Under the pieces are notes generated by a model. It made no database searches, was not told the origin of the DNA, and saw only the letters and a list, made by a program, of their open reading frames with translations. Shown here piece by piece: positions 50,428 to 59,115 of a stretch of 64,000 nt of DNA; position 1 is the first letter of the stretch; the number at the start of each line of letters is the position of its first letter. The position numbers and the translations under genes were made by a program. The DNA comes from G963662605 sp963667005 (GTDB lineage: Bacteria; Bacteroidota; Ignavibacteria; Ignavibacteriales; Ignavibacteriaceae): the NCBI GenBank assembly GCA_963667005.1, contig OY762937.1, positions 1,364,001-1,428,000 of the forward strand, given 5' to 3'.

Positions 50428-51159
50428 TTACTCTTCATTTTCTCCGTTGAAGAATGATGAAAACGCTACATGGACACCTGCCGAGATAGAAATATATTCA
50501 ATCTTTGTTTTCGCGGGGGTGTAATAGAGATCTCCGTTAATTGGATCCACCTTAATTGAGCTTTCCGTTAAGTACTCGCCCTGCGTACTCATGTTATAGC
50601 GGACTTTCAAATCCAGATACAGATTCTCGAAGAACGGATTAGCGGCTTTCTTACTGTCAATAAGCTGTATCAATAATCCGCCGCCTACTCCATAATTCCA
50701 AATCCAGCTGTCTTTATTAACATCGCTTATCAGTTCTTCGTCATTGTACGTGTTCGTTATAGATGTATTGGTATAGATATATGCCGGTCCGATGAACATA
50801 TCGAGATAGGGCATGAGGCTGCTGTATTGATGCGGTTGAACTCTAAAAATCAAATTACAGCGGACAATATTGTTTGTTCTTGTTAAATCAGCATCATAAT
50901 AATACGGTCCGTTAGAAAAGCGCGTAACATCTGAATAATAACCGTAGTTATAGTAGCCGACATCCACTCCGAAGGTGAACGGAAAATGTTCTCTTGGGTT
51001 CAAGAAGAAAATTTCGAGATTGCCGCCGATGGCCGCTCTATCTACCTGGTGATTAAATTCACCGGTAGGAATACCGACGGAAAGATTCAATCCGGCTGAT
51101 TGGCCGAATAGCGCATATGATGATAATACAACAAAAACGAGGGTGAAATATTTTTGCAT
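50428..51159 (-). CDS. Outer-membrane beta-barrel protein (porin-like, OmpW/OMP_b-brl type)
   Basis: A 243-residue protein with a signal peptide (MQKYFTLVFVVLSSYALFGQ) and then alternating amphipathic strands (GLNLSVGIPTGEFN, FTFGVDVGYYNYGYY, VRCNLIFRVQPH, LDLKVRYNMS, YISISAGVHVAFSSFF), consistent with an eight-stranded outer-membrane barrel. The last strand ends ISAGVHVAFSSFFNGENEE, so the C-terminal aromatic is not the final residue. Specific function is unknown. The ATG at 51159 is chosen to place the signal peptide first; the frame runs open to 51219. Confidence 0.78.
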   Translation of the reverse strand: MQKYFTLVFVVLSSYALFGQSAGLNLSVGIPTGEFNHQVDRAAIGGNLEIFFLNPREHFPFTFGVDVGYYNYGYYSDVTRFSNGPYYYDADLTRTNNIVRCNLIFRVQPHQYSSLMPYLDMFIGPAYIYTNTSITNTYNDEELISDVNKDSWIWNYGVGGGLLIQLIDSKKAANPFFENLYLDLKVRYNMSTQGEYLTESSIKVDPINGDLYYTPAKTKIEYISISAGVHVAFSSFFNGENEE

Positions 51160-51380
51160 GATTTTTCGTTTGTAGTAAATGATTTTGTAACGTTCGAATA
51201 TAGCAAGAATAGAAGACATCTCCGGAAATTTTGTACGAACGGCTCGTTAGCTGTTTTAGTGGTTGTAATCTTCCAATAAAAGTTATTTGTGTGATTTATG
51301 AGACAATACTTTTCGAATTTCTTGAATATCAGGGATATTTTTCGTATTTAATCATCATAAAACTAAAATTTCGGCGAATT

Positions 51381-51719
51381 ATGGGTGAAATAGTATTTTG
51401 GGCAATAATCCGTTGTGCCGTAATCATACCGGTGATTTACTTCGCCAGGTCGTTTCTGGACTATGCCACATGGTGGGGATTCGGGATATTGGCCATATAT
51501 GCTGTGGTTATTCACCCGATTACTATACATTACCATTTGTTTTTGGACAGGAATAAAGAGATTTTGGATTCCACGTTATGCTCATCCTGCAAACACTTTG
51601 AGCGGACAGCAGTACTGTGCTCGGTATGCGATAAGCATCCGACACGGGAATACTTACCTTGTGAGGGCCTGCAATGGGAACCGAACTTTATCGGAGCCCC
51701 CGAAGAAAAGGAAATGTAA
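51381..51719 (+). CDS. Small membrane protein with C-terminal cysteine cluster
   Basis: A 112-residue protein with two transmembrane helices (IVFWAIIRCAVIIPVIYFARSFL and WWGFGILAIYAVVIHPITIHYHLFL) and a cytoplasmic tail. The tail bears CSSCKHF, then LCSVCDKHP, then LPCEG, i.e. two CxxC pairs plus a fifth cysteine and nearby histidines. This suggests a zinc ribbon or an iron-sulfur site. No family is recognised. The ATG at 51381 fits the protein; an in-frame extension to 51231 reads as non-conserved sequence. It is followed 97 bases later by the hybrid kinase gene on the same strand. Confidence 0.65.
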   Translation: MGEIVFWAIIRCAVIIPVIYFARSFLDYATWWGFGILAIYAVVIHPITIHYHLFLDRNKEILDSTLCSSCKHFERTAVLCSVCDKHPTREYLPCEGLQWEPNFIGAPEEKEM

Positions 51720-51816
51720 AAATTCTATTCCATGGTTTGCAAAAATTTTGCAAATTTTATGACGAAAATTTTCACTTTTACAGTTTTTAATTACATACTA
51801 ACGCATTTTCTGTTCT

Positions 51817-54459
51817 ATGGAAAGCAATATCCGGATTTTGTTATATGACGAGAGTGATTACCTTAACTCGGTGATCTCGCCTCTCAAGGTTGACGGACTT
51901 AACATACAAGTCGGAAATGTTGCCGATATTGATGATTTAATCCGTGCGCTTGATGAATTCCGGCCACATATTATTATTGTTAATAATAAATTCTCGACAT
52001 ACGAGAGTTTAACAATCCTTGCCATTACAAAAAAAAGAAATCCCGACCTTCCGCACATACTCTTCTATGATAAAGAGCATAACATCAGAGAAGCAAAGTC
52101 AATAGATGGCGAGTCTGCCGACGAACTGATTGATGAGTTGCAGCTTTTGTTAAAGGAGTTTTCAAATCTGCCGGAGATAAAGCAGCCCGCACAATTAGTT
52201 GATTCAAGTATTCAGGAGAACACCCTGAATGTCTTAAAGGAACTCTGCGACTATGTCTTTCTCATTGATGAAGACGGTTTTATTCTCTCATTCGGCGACG
52301 GAGGTATGTCTGCGGAATTGCTGTTTAGCAATTTGACCGAACAGCATATTAACCATGTTCTCGATTTTTATTTTGAAAAAGCGCAGGTTGAGGATATTAA
52401 AAAACTTATCCTTTCCTCGGACAAAACTGATTATGAGGCATGGACGAAAGGTGATAAAGACCAGAAACTATTTCAGGTCAAAATTATCCCGGCCTCACAG
52501 GGCATGAAGTTTATTGTCTTTCAGGATAGTACGTTTGTTAACCATACCGAACAAATACTGATAAACCGCGGCCGGATACTCGACAATCTGCAAGTCGGTA
52601 TTATCACGGTCAATCTTGAAGAAACCATCACATATTGTAACGCCGTTGCCCAGGAATTCTTTTCATTCCGGCTTCCGAATGTATACGGTAAAGCCATAAC
52701 AACCATATTGCCGTTATATTTTCTGCAGACCAACGCGGTTGAGATGAAGAAGACACTGTTTGAAAAGGGTGAGTGGACGGGTACAGTTGGTGTTAAATTG
52801 CAGCAGGGCGGAGTACGGTATTTCGGACTGCGTGCTCTTTTGCTTCGCGGAAATAATGACGCAATATCCGGGGTTATGTATCTTTATGATAAGATAGACG
52901 AGGGGAAACAATACTTCTATTCAGCTGAAGATTATTATTCCATTCTCGAAGGCATGCGGAGCGGTTTATGTGTCCTGCACAAAGATCGTATTGTGTACGC
53001 GAATGAATCATTCGGAAGAATGCTCGGATATAGCGGCGCTGAGCTGATGAACATTTCCATTCTTGATCTACTCGATTTACGTTACAAGGATGCAGTTGTA
53101 AAATCTATTGCTGAGCTTAGCCAGTTTGCGCAGATACCCGATGATTTCGATGTGAGTTTCACGCATAAAAACGGCATTACTATGCTCAATGCCACTCTGG
53201 AATTCGGATTCATGCAGCCGGCAGATCACTCGCTTGTGTACTGTTTTGTTCGTGAAAGAGTCTTGCCTGAGCCTGAACCGGAAAAAGAATATGAAGAGAA
53301 ATCCGGGGACGAAAGAAGCACCGATCATGACATGCGTACTTCCCTTAACGCGATATTGGGATTTGCAGATATATTAAAAGAACAATTTAAAGATACCGAC
53401 GATCAAAATTTACAGCTGTATATCAATCATATACTGGCAAGTAGTAATAAACTTCAGGACCTTCTTGAAAATCAGATGATTGAATCGGAAACTGTACAGA
53501 AAAAGTCGTCAGATCATTCTATTGAATCCATTGTTGTTTCCGATGTGATCGTTGACGTGATCAACGGCCTTCAGCCTGTTGCGGCGAAGAAGAATGCGAA
53601 ACTATCTGTGCGGCACATGGCAAAAATTCATGCCTTGGCTGATGTCGCAAACTTGAGGCAAGTGCTTATCACTCTGGTTAATAACTCTTTGGATAATATT
53701 GATTCCGGTTCGGTTATCATTGATTGCGGCTTTGATACGTTGAACAATCTGGTATTTATTAAAATCCGCGATAACCGTAAGCCTATCAACGAAGATGTAC
53801 TGCCGCTTCTTCTTGATCCGATTACGGATTCCGTTGAAGGCTATGATGATAATCTGTTTGATACCAACATGGCATTTTCATCAGCAAAGCGCCTGCTTGA
53901 GTCGATGAACGGCCGGTTGGAAGTCCGCTCAGCAATCAAGTCGGGACTTATCATAACAATTCAACTCCCGTTCGACGAATCAAGCACGGAATCAGTCGAC
54001 CAGAAGCCAAGCATATTCTATACGGTCTCGTCTGAACTGATCTTTCTCAATGAGCTGCATCCGTATTTCCTTATTGTTGAAGACGATCCGGGCAGCAGCA
54101 AAATGCTCGAGATAACTTTGAAAAATATATCGAGACTCGATTTTGCTGCCGATGGCGATATCGCCCTTAGCATGATCCGCAAAGGTTATGAAAAGGGAAT
54201 TTTCTACGATTTAATGCTTTTTGATATCGGTCTGCCTGAACCTTGGACCGGAATAACCCTCAGGGAGAGGATTGTTAAAGAATTTCCGGAATACGGACAA
54301 ATTCCATTTGTGGCGCAGACCGCCTACGTAATGAAAGAAGACAAACACAAAATTATTAACGCAGGATTTGAAGGTTTTATATCCAAGCCGATAGATCGCA
54401 GGTATCTTATTAAGACTCTCGCGTCAATTATGATGAAACACAGAAATCAGGGCGGTTAA
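51817..54459 (+). CDS. Hybrid sensor histidine kinase/response regulator with degenerate ATPase core
   Basis: An 880-residue soluble multi-domain signalling protein. Residues 1-115 form a receiver-like domain whose phospho-Asp position is replaced (IIIVNNKF), i.e. a pseudo-receiver. Next come PAS-type domains (about 140-245, 250-370, 375-490; e.g. LDNLQVGIITVNLEETITYCNAVAQEFF and ILEGMRSGLCVLHKDRIVYANESFGRMLGYSGAELM). The HisKA segment DHDMRTSLNAILGFADIL has His504. The HATPase domain keeps an N-box (N622, N623), but the G1 motif reads RDNRKPI (651-657) and the G2/ATP-lid reads FDTNMAF (681-687), both without the usual glycines. A C-terminal receiver (about 748-875) is intact (VEDD, FDIGLP, SKP). 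Kinase activity is therefore doubtful. Confidence 0.85.
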   Translation: MESNIRILLYDESDYLNSVISPLKVDGLNIQVGNVADIDDLIRALDEFRPHIIIVNNKFSTYESLTILAITKKRNPDLPHILFYDKEHNIREAKSIDGESADELIDELQLLLKEFSNLPEIKQPAQLVDSSIQENTLNVLKELCDYVFLIDEDGFILSFGDGGMSAELLFSNLTEQHINHVLDFYFEKAQVEDIKKLILSSDKTDYEAWTKGDKDQKLFQVKIIPASQGMKFIVFQDSTFVNHTEQILINRGRILDNLQVGIITVNLEETITYCNAVAQEFFSFRLPNVYGKAITTILPLYFLQTNAVEMKKTLFEKGEWTGTVGVKLQQGGVRYFGLRALLLRGNNDAISGVMYLYDKIDEGKQYFYSAEDYYSILEGMRSGLCVLHKDRIVYANESFGRMLGYSGAELMNISILDLLDLRYKDAVVKSIAELSQFAQIPDDFDVSFTHKNGITMLNATLEFGFMQPADHSLVYCFVRERVLPEPEPEKEYEEKSGDERSTDHDMRTSLNAILGFADILKEQFKDTDDQNLQLYINHILASSNKLQDLLENQMIESETVQKKSSDHSIESIVVSDVIVDVINGLQPVAAKKNAKLSVRHMAKIHALADVANLRQVLITLVNNSLDNIDSGSVIIDCGFDTLNNLVFIKIRDNRKPINEDVLPLLLDPITDSVEGYDDNLFDTNMAFSSAKRLLESMNGRLEVRSAIKSGLIITIQLPFDESSTESVDQKPSIFYTVSSELIFLNELHPYFLIVEDDPGSSKMLEITLKNISRLDFAADGDIALSMIRKGYEKGIFYDLMLFDIGLPEPWTGITLRERIVKEFPEYGQIPFVAQTAYVMKEDKHKIINAGFEGFISKPIDRRYLIKTLASIMMKHRNQGG

Positions 54460-54529
54460 TCCCTTTTTTCTTTTTTTTGCATGCGTATTTTTTCATATGT
54501 TTAGTACACTATTTTTTTAGGATTGAGAG

Positions 54530-55303
54530 TTGTTTATACGGTTTCTTTCCATTCTTGGCCGGAAAACGATGAATGTTTTTCAGGAAATTGGCCAGGTGGC
54601 TCAACTTATCGGCCGGATCATCCGGTATTTCCCTACCATACCCAAAAACCGTAGACTGGTATTTTTCCAGATGGAGCATATTGGTGTTAATTCTTTACCC
54701 CTTGTTTTGATTATTGCGGTATTTACCGGCGCGGTTTCCGCGTGGCAGGCTGCGTATCAGCTTAAGGGAATTGCCCCAATGTCATTTTTAGGAGGCGCGG
54801 TCGCCCGTGCAATTATTACTGAATTAGGTCCCGTATTGACCGGAATTGTTATTGCCGGAAGAGTGGGTGCATCCATAGCAGCTGAATTAGGTACTATGAA
54901 AGTTACTGAACAAATTGATGCACTTGAAACGATGGCAATTGATCCGGTGCGTTATCTGGCGATGCCCAGATTCGTTGCGGCCGGAATCATGCTTCCCCTG
55001 ATTCTTATCTTCGCTAATGTGATAGCCATTATAGGCGCATATGTTGTATCAAATTATTTTCTTAGTGTTTCTTACGCGGTATTTTTTACTTCGGTCAAAA
55101 GATATTTCGTACTGCAGGACTTTTTTTACGGATTGGTTAAAACAGTATTTTTCGGAGGCCTTACCTCACTACTCGGCTGCCATATCGGTCTAAGGACTGA
55201 AGGAGGTGCCGAAGGTGTCGGATTGGCAACAATCAGATCATTCGTATTGTCTGCAGCGGTAATACTTATTCTTGATTATGCACTGTGGTCTATCTTTTTT
55301 TGA
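54530..55303 (+). CDS. mlaE: MlaE-family ABC transporter permease
   Basis: A 257-residue permease of the Mla/MCE phospholipid transport system. Conserved MlaE segments are FFQMEHIGVNSLPLVLIIAVFTGAVSAWQAAYQL, FLGGAVARAIITELGPVLTGIVIAGRVGASIAAELGTMKVTEQIDALETMAIDPVRYLAMPR (the coupling-helix block) and FFGGLTSLLGCHIGLRTEGGAEGVGLATIRSFV. It has about five membrane helices. Translation begins at TTG (54530); the ATG at 54569 is an alternative. The partner ATPase (mlaF) and MCE-domain (mlaD) genes that usually follow are missing; the next gene is maeB. They may be encoded elsewhere. Confidence 0.93.
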   Translation: MFIRFLSILGRKTMNVFQEIGQVAQLIGRIIRYFPTIPKNRRLVFFQMEHIGVNSLPLVLIIAVFTGAVSAWQAAYQLKGIAPMSFLGGAVARAIITELGPVLTGIVIAGRVGASIAAELGTMKVTEQIDALETMAIDPVRYLAMPRFVAAGIMLPLILIFANVIAIIGAYVVSNYFLSVSYAVFFTSVKRYFVLQDFFYGLVKTVFFGGLTSLLGCHIGLRTEGGAEGVGLATIRSFVLSAAVILILDYALWSIFF

Positions 55304-55394
55304 AATTTAACGTACCATATTAATTTCTACATAATATTGCTTGCATTGAGGGCAATCCATGCGGGCAGAGCGAGCTCTATTGATTTAGTGTACC

Positions 55395-55400
55395 GGAGGG
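55395..55400 (+). promoter_or_regulatory. Strong Shine-Dalgarno of the maeB leader ORF
   Basis: GGAGGG, seven bases before the ATG at 55408. By contrast the maeB ATG at 55449 has no Shine-Dalgarno of its own, which points to initiation at the leader ORF and re-initiation at maeB. Confidence 0.6.
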
Positions 55401-55407
55401 TGCAGCT

Positions 55408-55452
55408 ATGTCATTATTATCTTTTTTCACAATATATGGTGCTAAGCTATGA
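55408..55452 (+). CDS. 14-residue leader peptide ORF overlapping maeB start
   Basis: The ORF encodes MSLLSFFTIYGAKL and ends in TGA that overlaps the maeB start codon (ATGA at 55449-55452). It is in a different frame from maeB. The only in-frame stop just upstream (tga at 55381) means it cannot be the end of a longer gene. The strong Shine-Dalgarno and stop/start overlap suggest translational coupling. Whether the peptide itself has a function is unknown; no codon run typical of an amino-acid attenuator is present. Confidence 0.5.
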   Translation: MSLLSFFTIYGAKL

Positions 55453-57731
55453 AACTTACAAAACAAGAATCTCTCGATTATCACAGCACTGGTCGCAAAG
55501 GCAAAATTGAAGTTGTTGCGACCAAACCGTGCCTCACACAGCGCGATCTATCTCTGGCATATACGCCGGGTGTCGCGGATCCCTGCCTTGAAATCAAAGA
55601 CAACGTTGACCTCGTGTATGAATATACGGCAAAAGGAAACTTAGTTGCGGTATTTTCTAACGGAACAGCTGTTCTCGGATTAGGAAATATCGGGCCTGAA
55701 GCAGGTAAGCCGGTTATGGAGGGAAAGGGCGTCCTATTTAAACGCTTTGCCGACATTGATGTTTTTGATATTGAGGTACGCAGCGAAAATATCGATGAGA
55801 TTATCCGGTGCGTGCAGATGCTTGAGCCGACCTTCGGCGGAGTCAATCTCGAGGATATTAAAGCCCCTGAATGCTTTTATATAGAAGAAGCTTTAAAGAA
55901 GACGATGAACATTCCCGTCTTCCACGATGACCAGCACGGAACGGCAATCATCAGCGGCGCGGCGTTGTTGAACGCCTGTGAGCTTACCGGGAAAAAGCTT
56001 GGCGATGTAACTATCGTTTTTAATGGAGCCGGTGCTGCAGCGAATGCCTGCGCAAACCTGTATGTACGTTTGGGCGCCGACCGCAATAAAATAATTATGT
56101 GTGATACAAAAGGCACGATTTACAAGGGCCGCACAAACAACATGAACGAGTTCAAAGAGGTTTATGCTGCCGAGACCGAATGTAGAACACTTGCTGAAGC
56201 TCTTGTCGGCGCAGATGTATTTGTAGGACTGTCTGTCGGTAATGTTCTATCAAAAGATATGGTGCGCTCGATGGCGAAAGACCCGATCGTATTTGCTTTG
56301 GCAAATCCTACTCCGGAGATTTCGTATGATGACGCCTTAGATGCACGCCCTGATGTTATCATGGCAACAGGCCGTTCAGACTATCCGAACCAAATCAATA
56401 ACGTTCTTGGTTTCCCGTTTATATTCAGAGGCGCACTTGATGTTCGCGCCCGTGCAATAACCGAAGAAATGAAGCTTGCTGCTTCGTATGCTCTTGCCGA
56501 ACTGGCAAAAGAAGAAGTTCCTGACGTTGTACGCCGTGCTTATGGCGGAGTTGAAATATCATTCGGAAGAGAATATATTGTCCCGAAACCGTTTGATCCG
56601 AGAGTGTTAACGTATGTTGCTCCAGCCGTTGCTAAAAAAGCAATCGAAAGCGGAGTTGCCCGCGTGAATATTGAAGACTGGGATGCTTATAAGGAAGAAT
56701 TGTTAGAGCGTCTTGGTATCTCCCGTGAAATTGTCAGAAGAACAATTGAAAAAGCAAAGAACGAACCACGCCGCATCGTATTTCCGGAAGGCGATCATTG
56801 GAAGATTCTTAAAGCTGCGCAGATACTTTTTGAAGACGGTATCGCACACCCGATACTTATCGGCAATAAAAAGAAAATTGAGACTGTTGCTGCCGAACAT
56901 CATATCAACTGTGAAGGATTCCAGATTATTGATATTGAAAAATTCAAAGACATGGATCGTTATGCAGATGCACTGTACCAAATGCGCCAAAGAAAAGGTA
57001 TACTTAAAAGCGATGCCTGTGCTTTGCTGAAAAACCGCCACTATTTTGCTTCTATGATGGTTCATCTCGATGATGCTGATGGATTGGTCGGTGGTATGAC
57101 AACAACATATCCTAATGCTATTCGTCCTGCACTGCATTGTATTAAACTTGCTGATGGTGTTAAACGGGTTTCGGGATGCTACATCGTATTGGTAAAGAAA
57201 AGAGTATTTTTCTTTGCAGATACTACGGTTAATCTTGACCCTACGGCGGAAGAGCTCGCAGAAATTGCAATTCAGACTGCAAAAGTTGCGAGAAGATTCG
57301 GTATTGATCCAAAAGTCGCGATGCTCTCATTCTCAAATTTCGGAAGCGCTCCGAGCAAGCAGTCCGATAAAGTAAAGAAAGCTGTTGATCTTGTTAAACA
57401 GCTTGAACCGGGATTGAAGATTGAAGGTGAAATGCAGGCTGATACTGCAGTAGTTCCTGAAATTTTGCAGGAGAACTACCCGTTCGTTTCATTTAAAGGG
57501 CCTGCCAATATTCTGGTATTCCCGAATCTTGAAGCCGGTAATATTGCATACAAACTTATGGCCAGAATCGGAAACGCCGATGTTATCGGACCTATTCTCA
57601 TGGGTCTGAGTAAACCGGCTCACTTACTGCAGAAGGGTGCAGAAGTAAACGACATCATTAATATGGCGGCTACTGCTGTAGTTGAAGCAAATGAAAAATT
57701 GCAACTGGAAAAAGCAGCCGCAAAGAAGTGA
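55449..57731 (+). CDS. maeB: NADP-dependent malic enzyme with C-terminal phosphotransacetylase-like domain
   Basis: Decarboxylates malate to pyruvate with reduction of NAD(P)+. At 760 residues it is the MaeB hybrid form. The malic N-terminal domain (DLSLAYTPGVADPCLEI) is followed by the NAD-binding domain (VFHDDQHGTAIISGAALLNACELTGK, VTIVFNGAGAAANACANL, VFALANPTPEISYDDA). From about residue 430 a phosphotransacetylase-like domain (RRIVFPEGDHWKILKAAQILFEDGIAHPILIG ... SFSNFGSAPSKQSDKVKKAVDLVKQLEPGLKIEGEMQADTAVVPEI) is usually regulatory (acetyl-CoA inhibition). Translation is probably coupled to the 14-codon leader ORF. Confidence 0.96.
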   Translation: MKLTKQESLDYHSTGRKGKIEVVATKPCLTQRDLSLAYTPGVADPCLEIKDNVDLVYEYTAKGNLVAVFSNGTAVLGLGNIGPEAGKPVMEGKGVLFKRFADIDVFDIEVRSENIDEIIRCVQMLEPTFGGVNLEDIKAPECFYIEEALKKTMNIPVFHDDQHGTAIISGAALLNACELTGKKLGDVTIVFNGAGAAANACANLYVRLGADRNKIIMCDTKGTIYKGRTNNMNEFKEVYAAETECRTLAEALVGADVFVGLSVGNVLSKDMVRSMAKDPIVFALANPTPEISYDDALDARPDVIMATGRSDYPNQINNVLGFPFIFRGALDVRARAITEEMKLAASYALAELAKEEVPDVVRRAYGGVEISFGREYIVPKPFDPRVLTYVAPAVAKKAIESGVARVNIEDWDAYKEELLERLGISREIVRRTIEKAKNEPRRIVFPEGDHWKILKAAQILFEDGIAHPILIGNKKKIETVAAEHHINCEGFQIIDIEKFKDMDRYADALYQMRQRKGILKSDACALLKNRHYFASMMVHLDDADGLVGGMTTTYPNAIRPALHCIKLADGVKRVSGCYIVLVKKRVFFFADTTVNLDPTAEELAEIAIQTAKVARRFGIDPKVAMLSFSNFGSAPSKQSDKVKKAVDLVKQLEPGLKIEGEMQADTAVVPEILQENYPFVSFKGPANILVFPNLEAGNIAYKLMARIGNADVIGPILMGLSKPAHLLQKGAEVNDIINMAATAVVEANEKLQLEKAAAKK

Positions 57732-57773
57732 TGCTTGCAGCAGAATTAGTGCTCGAGTTATAACTCGTAAAAA

Positions 57774-57907
57774 AGTGAACTCACCGCCGTCCCCTCTCCG
57801 CGCCTTCGGCGGGCAGGCTTGCCAAGAGAGGGGAGAGCCTGAAGACGCAGATTCGGCGTTAAATCAGGTGGCGAGGGCGGTTGCCGAGCTTGCGAGGCAT
57901 GAGTTCA
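57774..57907. mobile_element. R3 composite element, copy 5 (inverted, with extra GC hairpin)
   Basis: Reverse-complement copy of the interior of the elements at 45.8 and 50.2 kb: agtgaactcaccgccgtcccctctc ... gccaagagaggggagagcctgaaga ... aatcaggtggcgagggcggttgccgagctt. The inner hairpin has gained about 25 bases (cgcgccttcggcgggcaggcttg), which resembles another palindromic repeat unit also seen near 16530-16556. It lies downstream of maeB. The rest of 57908-58045 contains a small hairpin AAAGACGG-tcgcaag-CCGTCTTT (about 58005-58027) and no gene. Confidence 0.6.
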
Positions 57908-58045
57908 TCTTAAGCACTTGGCAGATGTAAATAAAAATGTTAGTTGCGCAACGTGCTTTTATAAATAGATTTTTTACATCTTTGTTACTAAGACTAAGAA
58001 CGCAAAGACGGTCGCAAGCCGTCTTTGCCATATTATAAACTAATT

Positions 58046-58957
58046 ATGGCTTATATGACTTTAGGGAAATTGCTCAAAGAACAAAAAGCGGGAATTGTAT
58101 TTGTCATCGTTCTCGTTATTACAGAGAATCTGGCTTGGGTGTTTGAGCCTGCAATTTTCGGTAAGCTTATAGATGCTTTTATTGATAAAGTTGCTGCGAC
58201 AGCCCCCGGTGTATCTCCGTTTAAACTGATCCATGGCGTTGTGGCATTCCCTTTATTTCTTTGGGTTATGGTGTATGCCATAAATTCTTCGGCGGGTTCG
58301 GCGCGCAGATTAATGGAACCGCGCATTTTCCAAAAAATCCTGACCATTATCGTAACACGATTGACTGAAGAGGGGAGAAAGATGAAGCTTGAAGCCGGAA
58401 AAATTGCCGGCCGTGCTCAACTATCGCAGGAAATCATTTCATTCTTCCAATACCGGATTCCGGAAATTGCCGAACACGTTATTGCCGTTGGCGGGGCTAT
58501 TATGGCACTAACACTTTTCGACTGGCGTATTTCGGCGGCCTGTCTTTTAGTAACTCTGCCGCTGATATGGATGGGTACCATTTACAACAAGAAAGTTGCT
58601 GTCTACCAAAAAGATCTGCATGACGATTATGAAAAGATGTATGACACTTTTACCGAAATGAAACCGGAAAAAGTTCAAACTTTATATCGCTCAATGGCAA
58701 ATAACCAGAAAAAAATTGCGAACTGGGGAGCGTTCAACTTCGGCAGCCTGAGAGTGGTGCTCCTGTTGATCTTTCTCGTAGTACTATATATATCTATAGA
58801 TATGGATGATTTTACAACGGGAAAAGTGTTCTCAATTGTGTCCTATTTGTGGACATTTATTTCCTCCGTTGAGTACATTCCTGACCTGATGGAGAGCCGG
58901 ACTTCCTTACGGGACATTTCAGAACGGCTAAGCATTAACCCCGAAGATGCGAAATAG
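58046..58957 (+). CDS. ABC transporter six-transmembrane protein without ATPase domain
   Basis: A 303-residue protein corresponding to the membrane half of an ABC exporter. About six helices are visible (GIVFVIVLVITENLAWVFEP; LIHGVVAFPLFLWVMVYAI; IAEHVIAVGGAIMALTLF; ISAACLLVTLPLIWMGTIY; VVLLLIFLVVLYISI; VFSIVSYLWTFISS), with the coupling region LAWVFEPAIFGKLIDAFIDK resembling ABC exporter TM1-2. The protein ends at LRDISERLSINPEDAK, exactly where a nucleotide-binding domain would begin, and no Walker motif follows in any frame before secD. It may work with a separate ATPase or have another role. The ATG at 58046 is preferred to a TTG at 58025. Confidence 0.78.
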   Translation: MAYMTLGKLLKEQKAGIVFVIVLVITENLAWVFEPAIFGKLIDAFIDKVAATAPGVSPFKLIHGVVAFPLFLWVMVYAINSSAGSARRLMEPRIFQKILTIIVTRLTEEGRKMKLEAGKIAGRAQLSQEIISFFQYRIPEIAEHVIAVGGAIMALTLFDWRISAACLLVTLPLIWMGTIYNKKVAVYQKDLHDDYEKMYDTFTEMKPEKVQTLYRSMANNQKKIANWGAFNFGSLRVVLLLIFLVVLYISIDMDDFTTGKVFSIVSYLWTFISSVEYIPDLMESRTSLRDISERLSINPEDAK

Positions 58958-59033
58958 CGCTAAAATAAGCACTTAGAGACCAAAGCAAGCATTCACACCA
59001 GGCATGAAAAGCCACAATTTTGAATGTTTTTGA

Positions 59034-59062
59034 TTGACTTTTTGGTAGTTTTGGGGTAATTT
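59034..59062 (+). promoter_or_regulatory. Sigma70-like promoter for secDF
   Basis: TTGACT (59034-59039), 17-base spacer, TAATTT (59057-59062), 53 bases before the secD start. This is the cleanest canonical -35/-10 pair seen in the window. Confidence 0.5.
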
Positions 59063-59115
59063 AATAGTTTAATTAATTTTACAATTCATCTATTTATAAG
59101 TGAAACTCGCCCGGT

